Shown: positions 44,363 to 53,369 of the stretch, in pieces | How positions within the stretch are numbered: position 1 is the first letter of the stretch | Layout of the letters: the number at the start of each line of letters is the position of its first letter | Source of the DNA: Candidatus Protoclostridium gallicola | GTDB lineage: Bacteria; Bacillota; Clostridia; Christensenellales; Pumilibacteraceae | NCBI GenBank assembly: GCA_904387375.1 | Contig: CAJFLE010000009.1 | Span: 62,001-126,000 of the forward strand | DNA: 64,000 nt | Reading direction: 5' to 3' | Made by a program: the position numbers and the translations under genes | Notes under the pieces: model-generated | Database searches by the model: none | Told to the model about the DNA's origin: nothing | The model's input: the letters and a program-made list of their open reading frames with translations, nothing else

Positions 44363-47300
44363 TTACGCGGCATCAGCATCAATTACAGAACCTGTATTAT
44401 CGAAGTCTGTATCGCCGCCATAGTAAACATTGACAAGTTCTCCGTCTACAATCCCCATATTGTTCTGCCAGACACGGACTATCGAAGCAGTATTGATATA
44501 TGCTATTTCATCCGTAAGCGAGCCGACTCTTTCGGTTGAGTAATCGGTATTATTGATAAGGCGTACATCGTCGCTTGCAAAAGACGAATCCCAACCGTTC
44601 TGATTATACGCATTGTTAGATTCGACATTCTGCACATTGCCGATTATCCCGGCAACAAAATTATTGCCTTCGGCGCCAATTTTTGCCGCTCTATTAGTAT
44701 TGCCCGAAACATATGCGGCATTGTAAGCCGTACCGATAATGCCGCCTGCCGCATTAAGATCGGTTCCGTTAGAAGATATATATCCGTAGTTCGAATTATC
44801 GGTTATCTTTATTATCGAAACGACCTGATAATTTGTGGTAGATTCGGTATATCTGCTCCAGCCTACAATACCTCCAGCGATACCGCCGGTAACATTACCA
44901 TAATTGATCGAACTGTCGACAGAACCGCCCATATTGTTTTCGGCGACGATTCCTCCGGCAACGGTAGCGGCAGTAATATCGCCGAAATTATAGCACTGAG
45001 TTATGTTTCCGGGAGTGAGCGAAGTTATACCGCCTGCGGCGTAATCGCTCGTTACATCCCCGTAGTTTATGCAAGCAGATATATTTATTGTCAAATCTTC
45101 GCGGCTGTAATATGCCTGACCGACGATTCCTCCGCCGCTGGTGGTAGCCGCGACAGAAGCATAGTTCTCGCAACCGGTAATCACTCCGCCCGAATAGAGT
45201 CTGCCGACTACTCCGCCGACGCCCTTATTACCGGACACCGAACCGCCCGCGGTAATAACGTTCGATACGGTACCGTTATAAAGAACGGAAACAGCGGCGG
45301 CAATACCCTCGCCCTTGTTTGTCGTAACTGCGGCCTGCTCCAGGATAAGGTTTTCAACCGTACCGCCTACAACGGCAAACAATCCTCCGGCAGCGGCAGC
45401 CTCGCTCTCATCGCTTACGGTGGTCAGTCTGATAATTACGTGATTATTACCGTCGAACGTTCCGAGGAAGCCGCCTGAGGTAATGCCGTCCGCGCCGGCA
45501 ACACCACTGCCTATCGGCGTCCACGCATGACCGGCAAGATCAATATCGGCATTCAGTACCACGGTTTTGTTTGCAAAATTATTGCCTTCATTAACCAGTT
45601 TTGCAAGCCCTGCAAGTTCGGCGGCAGTATCTATCGTAAATTCGGTATCGTTTTCATTATACCACGAAGTATCGGTACTCGTTCCGTCCCAGACAGAAGC
45701 GCCGTCATATACGACCCACTTATCGGTTTCAAGCCTCATCACTTTGCCAGATTCGGTAACGAAATCGGACAGATTGGCATTCGAACTGCCGTCCGTAACC
45801 GTTATAAGATTATTCTGGCTGTATATCTCACCCTTGCCGCACTCGCCGAAGGTAATATCGCCTTTGAGCGTCACGGTTGCATAGGGTTCCATGCCCTCGG
45901 TACGTTCGGTGATATACTCCATAATGCCGTAGCCGTTGACGGAACTGAACGTGCCGCCGTTTACGGTCACGACAATGGGGTTCTGATATCCCTGGCAGGA
46001 ATCGATTGCCATAGCAGCGCCGACGGACGGTGCACCGTTACCGTTATATTCCGGCTCGGCGTACTCGCCGCTTGCCGCAAACGTGCAGTTATTGAACGTA
46101 TACGTGCCGCTCTTGATATAGATACCGTCGTCACCCGAGAATGAGCAGTCGGTAAAGGTATACGTGTTATTTGCGGGTAAATATGCTCCGACGCTTGCGT
46201 CGCCGGTTCCTATAAACTCGCAATTCTCGGCAGTCACAACGGCGCCGGAACCTATACCGTTAGAATACATTCCGCCCCATACCGCAGTCATTTTAAGATC
46301 CGAAAGCGATACTTTGACATTATCGGACTTGGAACGGATGTCGACAGCATAAGACTGATCGACCGATGTGATAATCTCGCCGTTTTTAATGGTAAGGTCT
46401 ATCGAATATTTATAAGGCGTATATGCGTTAGAAGTATCGCAACCGAGAATAAGGAATACATATCCGCCGGATTCGGTAGACGTAAGCGTATAACCGCCGA
46501 GATCGATCGTAAGGTCAACATCACTTTCCGCGCTGCTTATCGTCAAGCGATCAGCCGTGGTAATATCATTCATCAGAACGATATCGCTATACCCCCCCCC
46601 GATCGCATTCGTAAGACCGGAAGCGGCATAGACTTCGGCTTTGCTGGCAACGCCGTTATCGTAATAATATACAGCTACGATATCATCGCCGGTGACTTCG
46701 GCTTCTTCCGCAACGACCTCATAAGTTCCGTCGGTACGTTCGACTACTTTATAGCCGTCTGCCACGAAGTTACCGCCGAGGTTATCGTCGCCGAGAGCCG
46801 GGTTGCGCCCCCGGAACGTGCCTCCGTATACAACTATATCGGTTACCTGCGCACTGTTAGAAACATTAAGCGTCAACGGAGCGCCGCCGCCGTAAGCATA
46901 ATCGTCGGTGCATTCGTTAATAAACGTACCGCCGTTAATCGTAACGATACCGCCGTTCATAACATATACGCACGATTCGCGCGGAGTGTCGACAATGATC
47001 GTAACGCCTTCGTTAATCGTTATATACCCGCCATTGCGCATTGCACCGACAGCGACGAGATAGTCATTATTTGCATATTCTTCGCCTTCGGGCGGACGGG
47101 CATCGATTGTTCCGTTACCGTTAATCGTCAGGTTTCCGCCCTCGTTGGCTCTGATTGCTACGGCTCCGTTTTCGACGCTGACATTCGGTATCTCAACTTT
47201 GATAGTGTGATCGTTCAAGTTGAGAACAACGGTATTGTCTATATTCAGGACTTCCGTAAGCGTAATATCTCCGCTCAATTCAACCGACGCGTTATCGATA

Positions 47301-50300
47301 GCCACGGCGGCTTTCAGCGAAGATTCGCTGTTTGCATATATGACAACTTCACCGTCAAAGCCGCTGAGATCGATCTTATCTGTAGCGAGAAGAGTATCGG
47401 AAGCATGCGTGGTAAGAATACCGTTGAACGTTCCCCCGGTTATGGTAAGGTTAATAGTACCTTTCGCGCAGTTGTAATTAGGTAACTCAACATAACCGTT
47501 GCGGAGATATACCGACGTAGGGGTACCGAACGTACCGCCGGTTATGGTCGTAGTATTCGTCTGACCTTCATAAGCCATCACGGAGACCGCCTGACCGGGG
47601 CCGGTAAATTCACCGCCGTCGATCGTCATGGTTGCCCAGTTCTGTACTGCGACATGAGTAGCAATGGAAGTTTCAAACGTTCCGCCGTTAATAGTGAGAA
47701 CACCGTATTCATCGTTCTTAACGGCATTACTGCTTGCGCTGTAATAAGTTCCGTCGTTAATCGTAAGCTGTGCGGGAGCTGCGGAATCACAATCATAATT
47801 ATTGATTATTACGCTCGACGAATCGGAAGTATTATCGTTTTTAACGGTAAAGTCTCCGTCAAGAGTCATTGTACCCTCGTTAACGATTACATACCATTTC
47901 GTATTCGTACCGCGGGTTATCAGACCGTTGCCGACAATCGTAACGTCACCATAGTTATGAACCGTTGCTTTACCGGTGACATCGCTCGTCAAGGTATGTC
48001 CGTTAAGATCAAGAGTCACAGTAACTCCTTTTTCTATCACGGCATTTACGGTCATATCCGTACCGAGGATGATGGTTACGGAAGATACTTCAAGTGCGGC
48101 GTTAAGATGCTCTTCACTGTTAACGGTAATCGTTCCGGCATTCTTGGATCCGTCCATTTGCGCGAATATGGAAGCCGAACCGTTAAACGTTACGTCGGCA
48201 GACACGGTGAGTACGCCTCTGTCCATAGTGTCGTTAATATATCCGTTGAGAATGAACGCAAACTGTTCTGCGTCCTCGGAAACAGTAAACGTGCCTCCGT
48301 TAATCTCCGCGACGTTCCAGTTGAGGACAACCGACTGCGTCATATTGCTGAATTCACCGTCATTGATTGTAAGAACACCCCAATCGTCGTTCTTTATTGT
48401 GTTCAACCCGCCGGTAAATTCACCACCATTGATTGTAAGAACAGACGCAGTCTCATCGGTATTCTCGGAACCGTCATACCAACCATTTTCAAGCAAGCTG
48501 GAATAGTGGCCGTTCTGCGTTACCTTGGTGCCAGCATTGATTGTCATCGTGCCGTGATTCAGAATAGCATAGTAGCTGTTTCCGCCGCTTTCGGTAGAAC
48601 TGCTGCCGTTCTCCTTACTTCTCGTAAACTCGCCGCCGTTCAGCGTTGCGGTCGCGCCCACTTCGTTGTAAAGCGCGGCTTTTGCATGCGTGATGTTATC
48701 GACAACGCCCGTCTTTGCCTCGCTCGAATCAATAACGGTCAAAGTGCCGTTGTTATAAATCGTGTGAGCCGAAACGTTGGTCAGCGTATGACCGTTAAGG
48801 TCGAGAATAATTGTTCTGTTTTCTGCAATTTCAACATCCGCCGCTATATCCGCGCCAAGGATTACGGTACCATAGTTTGCATTGGCGACATAAGACTTAA
48901 GCTGTTCGGCAGTGGTTGCAGTTGCCGTGCTGCTCGTTATCGTCAGCGTAGCGGTCTTATTCGGAATCGCGTTATAATTCTGCGAATCGCCGGTGAACGA
49001 AGCGGTAACGGTATAAGTTCCTACATCGGTATAACTGTTGGTCGTATACGAAACGCTCACACCGGAAGGAAGCGTACCGCTTATCGTGATCGTATGAGCC
49101 TCTCCGTCATAAGGAACGGTCAAATCAGTGAAGCTGATATCCGACATATAATACGTTGCTTTTGCGATCGTGAACGAGGTCGTCGCATTCGTCAGAGTGT
49201 AGTTGCCGTTCGTTGTCGAAGCCGTTGCGGTATAGGTGCCGGCGTTCGTCTGCTGCCCTGCTACGGTGAGCGTAAGCGTTTCGCCGGTTATGCCGGTGTC
49301 GACGGTTGCGGTCGGAGCCTGCGCGCGGCCGGTATAGGTCAGCGACATATTCGACCAGACGACTGCCACGGACTTGGGTGCGATCGTGAGGGTCACGGTC
49401 TTGTCGTCCGTCGTGCCGTCGCTCCACTTCGTATTTACTTTATCGCTGAGAGAAAGCGTACCGGTATAAGTGTCGGCGTCCGTACCCGTGACGGTAACCG
49501 CGTCGTAATAGTCGGTTGCGGCCACCGTAAAGGTCTGCGCCGCGCCGCTATACGTCGCGCTCGACGTCAGAGTCGGGATTTCGACGACGGTCACGTCGCC
49601 TGCCTCGACATTGCCGCCGATATCGCCGTCGCCGGTCACGGAGCCGCCAGCGGTTACGTCGCCGGCCACAGAACCGTTGTTGACGACGTCGCCGGTCGCG
49701 GTTATGCTGCCGGAGACGGTGCCGTTATTGGTCACATCGCCCGCGGTTATTGAACCGACGGTGCTGTTCTCGGCAACGGTGACGGAGGACGAAGGAGCGT
49801 TGACGGACGCCGCGCTGCCCGTGACGGTGAGCGAAGAGCCGGAATCCGCGGTGATCGCGACGCCGGACGCGCCCTCGCTGACAGTGACGGCAACGGTGCC
49901 GGACACGGTCACGCTCTTTGAAGTTATGACCTCGACGGAACTCGTCGAAGGCACGCCGCTGTCGACGCGCACGTCGGAAGCGGTAGAAGGAATATTGACT
50001 TTATATTCCACATTGGCAGTCTGCGAAGCTATCTCCACCCTGCCGCCGAGCGCGGTGATCGCTGCGTCCCCTGCGGCGGTAGTGCCGGTATTCGATCCGG
50101 AAGTGAGGAAGCGGCCGGTGAAAATAAAGGAGTCGCCGCTCGTCAGCACCGTGAACGTACCGTCCGAGCCGAGGCGGACGTCGCCGCTCCACTCGACATG
50201 GGCGTTCGGCACGTTGATATCCACGCTGCCCGCGTCTATCGTGCCGCCAGAAACGGCTTTGTCGCCGTCGGTGGACTTGATTTCGATTTCGGCCTTCGAA

Positions 50301-50590
50301 TCGCTCTCGACCGAGAAGGCGCCGGTGACCGTCAGCGTATGGCCGTTGAGGTCGAGGTCGGCGAGCCTGCTCATTTCGAGGTCGCCTTCCACGGTGATAT
50401 CCTCGGCAAGCACTATCGTCTTGCCGCCGAGGTCGGTGGACATCGCCGTCTCTATCTGCGAGGCGCTGCGCACTACCTGCTGCTGGTCGCGCTCGAGATT
50501 ACCGGTGACGACGAGAGTCACCGTAAGTCCCACCGCGAGTATTACGACGGCAAGGACTATGCCGATAATAAGTTTGGTTTTCGCTTTCAT
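44363..50590 (-). CDS. Giant repetitive surface protein (adhesin-like)
   Basis: A 2075-residue protein with an N-terminal membrane segment (about 7-29) and no C-terminal sortase motif. Residues 40-350 are Ser/Thr/Val-rich beta repeats (VTNNGTVSGSITATGDVVNN). Residues about 350-600 hold three MBG-like domains (YTGRAQAPTATVDTGITGET and similar). Residues about 600-1700 carry many parallel-beta-helix-like turns (LTINGGEFTGG). The last 300 residues contain GLUG-type repeats (GGVVGRLYSGGVITGCENYA). Such proteins bind surfaces or polysaccharide. Nine consecutive G occur in the coding strand at 46592-46600, encoding GGG near residue 1330. Start has GGAGAG upstream; 17 bp after the E/A/P-repeat gene. 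Confidence 0.85.
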   Translation of the reverse strand: MKAKTKLIIGIVLAVVILAVGLTVTLVVTGNLERDQQQVVRSASQIETAMSTDLGGKTIVLAEDITVEGDLEMSRLADLDLNGHTLTVTGAFSVESDSKAEIEIKSTDGDKAVSGGTIDAGSVDINVPNAHVEWSGDVRLGSDGTFTVLTSGDSFIFTGRFLTSGSNTGTTAAGDAAITALGGRVEIASQTANVEYKVNIPSTASDVRVDSGVPSTSSVEVITSKSVTVSGTVAVTVSEGASGVAITADSGSSLTVTGSAASVNAPSSSVTVAENSTVGSITAGDVTNNGTVSGSITATGDVVNNGSVAGDVTAGGSVTGDGDIGGNVEAGDVTVVEIPTLTSSATYSGAAQTFTVAATDYYDAVTVTGTDADTYTGTLSLSDKVNTKWSDGTTDDKTVTLTIAPKSVAVVWSNMSLTYTGRAQAPTATVDTGITGETLTLTVAGQQTNAGTYTATASTTNGNYTLTNATTSFTIAKATYYMSDISFTDLTVPYDGEAHTITISGTLPSGVSVSYTTNSYTDVGTYTVTASFTGDSQNYNAIPNKTATLTITSSTATATTAEQLKSYVANANYGTVILGADIAADVEIAENRTIILDLNGHTLTNVSAHTIYNNGTLTVIDSSEAKTGVVDNITHAKAALYNEVGATATLNGGEFTRSKENGSSSTESGGNSYYAILNHGTMTINAGTKVTQNGHYSSLLENGWYDGSENTDETASVLTINGGEFTGGLNTIKNDDWGVLTINDGEFSNMTQSVVLNWNVAEINGGTFTVSEDAEQFAFILNGYINDTMDRGVLTVSADVTFNGSASIFAQMDGSKNAGTITVNSEEHLNAALEVSSVTIILGTDMTVNAVIEKGVTVTLDLNGHTLTSDVTGKATVHNYGDVTIVGNGLITRGTNTKWYVIVNEGTMTLDGDFTVKNDNTSDSSSVIINNYDCDSAAPAQLTINDGTYYSASSNAVKNDEYGVLTINGGTFETSIATHVAVQNWATMTIDGGEFTGPGQAVSVMAYEGQTNTTTITGGTFGTPTSVYLRNGYVELPNYNCAKGTINLTITGGTFNGILTTHASDTLLATDKIDLSGFDGEVVIYANSESSLKAAVAIDNASVELSGDITLTEVLNIDNTVVLNLNDHTIKVEIPNVSVENGAVAIRANEGGNLTINGNGTIDARPPEGEEYANNDYLVAVGAMRNGGYITINEGVTIIVDTPRESCVYVMNGGIVTINGGTFINECTDDYAYGGGAPLTLNVSNSAQVTDIVVYGGTFRGRNPALGDDNLGGNFVADGYKVVERTDGTYEVVAEEAEVTGDDIVAVYYYDNGVASKAEVYAASGLTNAIGGGYSDIVLMNDITTADRLTISSAESDVDLTIDLGGYTLTSTESGGYVFLILGCDTSNAYTPYKYSIDLTIKNGEIITSVDQSYAVDIRSKSDNVKVSLSDLKMTAVWGGMYSNGIGSGAVVTAENCEFIGTGDASVGAYLPANNTYTFTDCSFSGDDGIYIKSGTYTFNNCTFAASGEYAEPEYNGNGAPSVGAAMAIDSCQGYQNPIVVTVNGGTFSSVNGYGIMEYITERTEGMEPYATVTLKGDITFGECGKGEIYSQNNLITVTDGSSNANLSDFVTESGKVMRLETDKWVVYDGASVWDGTSTDTSWYNENDTEFTIDTAAELAGLAKLVNEGNNFANKTVVLNADIDLAGHAWTPIGSGVAGADGITSGGFLGTFDGNNHVIIRLTTVSDESEAAAAGGLFAVVGGTVENLILEQAAVTTNKGEGIAAAVSVLYNGTVSNVITAGGSVSGNKGVGGVVGRLYSGGVITGCENYASVAATTSGGGIVGQAYYSREDLTINISACINYGDVTSDYAAGGITSLTPGNITQCYNFGDITAATVAGGIVAENNMGGSVDSSINYGNVTGGIAGGIVGWSRYTESTTNYQVVSIIKITDNSNYGYISSNGTDLNAAGGIIGTAYNAAYVSGNTNRAAKIGAEGNNFVAGIIGNVQNVESNNAYNQNGWDSSFASDDVRLINNTDYSTERVGSLTDEIAYINTASIVRVWQNNMGIVDGELVNVYYGGDTDFDNTGSVIDADAA
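46592..46600 (-). repeat. G9 homopolymer inside the giant surface-protein gene
   Basis: Nine consecutive G on the coding strand, read as three Gly codons in AIGGGYSDI. Gain or loss of one base would truncate the protein after about 1330 residues. Confidence 0.9.
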
Positions 50591-50607
50591 TTTTCTCTCC
50601 TGACTCT

Positions 50608-51921
50608 TTACTCGCTGTCGGCGGAGGCCTGTGCCGCCGCTTCCCTTTCCAGACGTTTGCGCTCGCGCTCCTGACGGCGGCGTTCGCGTTCCTGTCTGCG
50701 TTCCTCGCGCATGCGTGCGCGTTCTTCCTTTTCGAGCTGTTTTTCCAGCTTTGCCGCGAGTTTGTCGCGGCGCGCCTCGTAACCGGTGTCCTTTTTATCG
50801 ATGAGCCTGCGCTCGATCGCGGTGTCGCACAGTTCGATGGCTTTTTCGAATTCCTTCTGCGACGCGTATATAAGCACCAGCCGCTTGAGCGACGGCAGGC
50901 GCGCGTCTTTTATTTTGCGGCGCTCGATATTGAGCGCGATATCCTCTTTGCACAGCTCGATGCACTTGTCGAGCATACCCTCTTCGGCGCGCTTGAAGAA
51001 GTATACGGCGATCATCTTGCCGTTCAGGCGCGTCATGCGGTAATCGTTGGGCATGTATTCGCGGTTGCGCTTATACAGCTTTTCGATGACGCCGGCGGGA
51101 AGCGACGCGCGCAGTTTGCCCACGGACAGGAAGAAGTCGCGCAGGAATTCCTTTTCTTCTTTATATACGCCGAGCGGCCTGCGTATGCGGAGCGCCAGCC
51201 CTTCGGGATTGTCGATGACGACGGAGAAGAACGCGTCCTTCTCTTCCTGCGTCATATCCGACAGCATATCGTCGAAGAATGCGGGCGGCTCGTCGGACAC
51301 GCCGGACAGGTCTTCCTCTTCCGGCTGCGCCCAGAACGGAGCGGCGGGTACGACCGCGGCGGCGACTTCGGGCTGCGCGGGCTCTTCGGCTGCCGGTTCC
51401 TTGACAGGTGTCTCCTCTGCCGCAGGTTCTTCGGCAGGAGCCTCCTCGGCGGGCACTTCTTCGGCCATCGGTTCTTCGACCGGTATTTCCTCGGCGGCCG
51501 GTTCCTCGACAGGCTGCTCTTCCGCCGCGGGTTCTTCCGCAGGTGTTTCTTCGGCTGCGATTTCCTCTTCCGCTGGAGCTTCCTCTTCCGCTACGGGTTC
51601 TTCGGCGGCGGACTCCTCCGCGGGAACTTCCTCCGCAGAGGTTTCCTCTTCCGGTCCTTCGGGAGGAACCTCTTCCGAATCCCGGACTTCCGGCTCCGCG
51701 GACGTCTCCTCCGCGGCGGTATCCGCGACGGGCTGCCGCTCGGGTTCGGCGGACGGCTCCGTCTTCGCGGCCGCGCCCGCTATCTCTTTCTTGCGGGAAC
51801 GCGAATAGACCGCGATCGTGATTACGAGCACGATTATCACGGCGATCAGCGTTAAAACTATGCCGAGCGCGCGGAACGAGCCGTAATCCGTAAGGTCGTA
51901 CGTTGACAGTAAACCGAACAT
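50608..51921 (-). CDS. Membrane protein with Glu/Ala/Pro-repeat linker and helical C-terminus
   Basis: A 437-residue protein of unknown function. One membrane segment (about 19-40) is followed by a long acidic low-complexity linker (about 50-215) built of variations on EEPAAEE and EEVPAEEA. Residues about 220-395 are helical with TPR-like pairs (EFEKAIELCDTAIERR). The end (395-430) is a strongly charged Arg/Glu coiled coil (RREERERRRQERER-like). The acidic linker probably spans or extends from the envelope. It shares an operon with the giant surface protein, so a role in its export or anchoring is possible but unsupported. Confidence 0.8.
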   Translation of the reverse strand: MFGLLSTYDLTDYGSFRALGIVLTLIAVIIVLVITIAVYSRSRKKEIAGAAAKTEPSAEPERQPVADTAAEETSAEPEVRDSEEVPPEGPEEETSAEEVPAEESAAEEPVAEEEAPAEEEIAAEETPAEEPAAEEQPVEEPAAEEIPVEEPMAEEVPAEEAPAEEPAAEETPVKEPAAEEPAQPEVAAAVVPAAPFWAQPEEEDLSGVSDEPPAFFDDMLSDMTQEEKDAFFSVVIDNPEGLALRIRRPLGVYKEEKEFLRDFFLSVGKLRASLPAGVIEKLYKRNREYMPNDYRMTRLNGKMIAVYFFKRAEEGMLDKCIELCKEDIALNIERRKIKDARLPSLKRLVLIYASQKEFEKAIELCDTAIERRLIDKKDTGYEARRDKLAAKLEKQLEKEERARMREERRQERERRRQERERKRLEREAAAQASADSE

Positions 51922-52134
51922 TAATTGTCCTCCCTTTGAATTATTATGCGGCGAAGCGCAAAAGAAAAACCCGATATCCTAATTAATATCGGGTAAATTT
52001 CCTGTATAAAGGCGCAGTGCAACCGTAAGGGAGTTCCGTAAAGCTACCGACGAACCCCCCCCCGCAGAAAATACGGAGATTTTCACACCTGACAATCATA
52101 TTTTCATTATAAACGCAAGGCGGGATTTTGTCAA
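51922..52134 (-). promoter_or_regulatory. Promoter and structured leader of the surface operon, with G9 tract
   Basis: A full-consensus promoter, TTGACA (52129-52134), 17-base spacer, TATAAT (52106-52111), starts a leader of about 178 bases. The leader has nine consecutive G (52055-52063), part of which can pair as GGGG-GTTC with GAAC-TCCC just downstream, and then an intrinsic-terminator-like hairpin (CCCGATAT at 51970-51977 with ATATCGGG at 51986-51993) followed by five T, 48 bases before the start codon. This is an attenuator layout. The riboswitch class, if any, is not recognised. ychF read-through would end here too. Bases 52135-52239 hold nothing else. Confidence 0.6.
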
Positions 52135-52239
52135 TAGTTTTTACGCAAAAAAATGCAAGATTATCACCGTTTTGTCATAAAATGCGAAGCACGTATGCCC
52201 GCGTTTGCGTCACGCGCCCTTTTACGCGCAATGCCGATA

Positions 52240-53328
52240 TCAGACGTTGAAACGGAAGAGTATCACGTCGCCGTCTTTGACGACGTAATCCTTGCCCTCG
52301 CTGCGGACGAGTCCCTTCTCTTTCGCCTGGTTGAAGCCGCCGCAGGCGACGAGGTCGTCGTAGTTCACGATCTCGGCGCGGATGAAGCCCTTTTCGAAAT
52401 CGGTGTGGATTTTGCCGGCAGCCTGCGGAGCTTTGGTGCCGCGCGTGATCGTCCATGCGCGCACTTCCTTTTCGCCCGCGGTCAGGTAGGATATGAGCCC
52501 GAGCAGTTCGTAGCACTTTGAGATCATGCGGTCCAGGCCGCTGGAACCGAGGCCGAGGCCGTCGATGTAATCCTGCCGCTCCTCTTTGGGCAGCGAGGCG
52601 ATCTCCGCCTCCACGCCCGCGCTGATCTCGATGAACTCCGCGCCCTCGCTTTCGGCGAACGCCTTCACCTTATCCGACAGCTCGTTGGGTTTGCCGATGT
52701 CGCTCTCGTCTATGTTGGCGCAGTAGATGACCGGCTTGCTCGTGAGCAGGAAGAAGGAGTCTTCGAGCGCTTTCTCGTCCTCGGACAGGGCAAGCGTGCG
52801 CAGGCTCCTGCCCGCTGACAGGCAGGCTTCCAGCTTTTTGAGCAGCTCGTACTCCTCGACGTATTTCTTTTCGCCGGTGCGGACGTAGTGCTCAGCTTTG
52901 CCGAGGCGCTTCTGCACGCTTTCGAGGTCGGACAGTATGAGTTCGAGATTGATCGTGTCGATGTCGCGCAGGGGGTCTATGCTGCCCTCGACGTGAATGA
53001 TGTCGGGATTGCGGAAACAGCGCACGACGTGCACGATCGCGTCCACCTCGCGGATGTGAGACAGGAATTTGTTGCCCAGTCCCTCGCCGTGGCTCGCGCC
53101 CTTGACGAGGCCGGCTATGTCTACGAATTCGACGATGGCGTGGGTGATCTTTTTGGTGTTGTACATTTTTCCGAGCACTTCGAGGCGCTCGTCGGGCACG
53201 GCCACCACGCCCACATTGGGCTCGATGGTGCAGAAAGGATAGTTCTGCGCCTCCGCGCCCGCTTCGGTTATTGCGTTGAACAATGTGGATTTGCCTACGT
53301 TGGGCAAACCTACCACTCCGAGTTTCAT
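52240..53328 (-). CDS. ychF: Ribosome-binding ATPase/GTPase YchF
   Basis: A 362-residue Obg-family P-loop protein that binds the ribosome and hydrolyses ATP. GLPNVGKSTLFNAIT is the P-loop, FVDIAGLVKGASHGEGLGNKFL the G3 region with the long switch, and the NIDE segment replaces the usual NKxD, which explains the ATP preference in this family. The C-terminal TGS domain ends KDYVVKDGDVILFRFNV. Length is normal. It starts 41 bp after the purL stop and is likely in the same transcript. Confidence 0.96.
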   Translation of the reverse strand: MKLGVVGLPNVGKSTLFNAITEAGAEAQNYPFCTIEPNVGVVAVPDERLEVLGKMYNTKKITHAIVEFVDIAGLVKGASHGEGLGNKFLSHIREVDAIVHVVRCFRNPDIIHVEGSIDPLRDIDTINLELILSDLESVQKRLGKAEHYVRTGEKKYVEEYELLKKLEACLSAGRSLRTLALSEDEKALEDSFFLLTSKPVIYCANIDESDIGKPNELSDKVKAFAESEGAEFIEISAGVEAEIASLPKEERQDYIDGLGLGSSGLDRMISKCYELLGLISYLTAGEKEVRAWTITRGTKAPQAAGKIHTDFEKGFIRAEIVNYDDLVACGGFNQAKEKGLVRSEGKDYVVKDGDVILFRFNV

Positions 53329-53369
53329 GGAAGAAACCCCTCCGTAATTTTAATATTTTTCCGTCCGGA

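Noticed and set aside
52010..52066. Plus-strand resemblance to a c-di-GMP-I (GEMM) riboswitch (GCGCAGTGCAACC and CGTAAAGCTACC)
   Set aside because: The core does not match well, and on the plus strand nothing lies downstream; promoter, terminator hairpin and gene are all on the minus strand.
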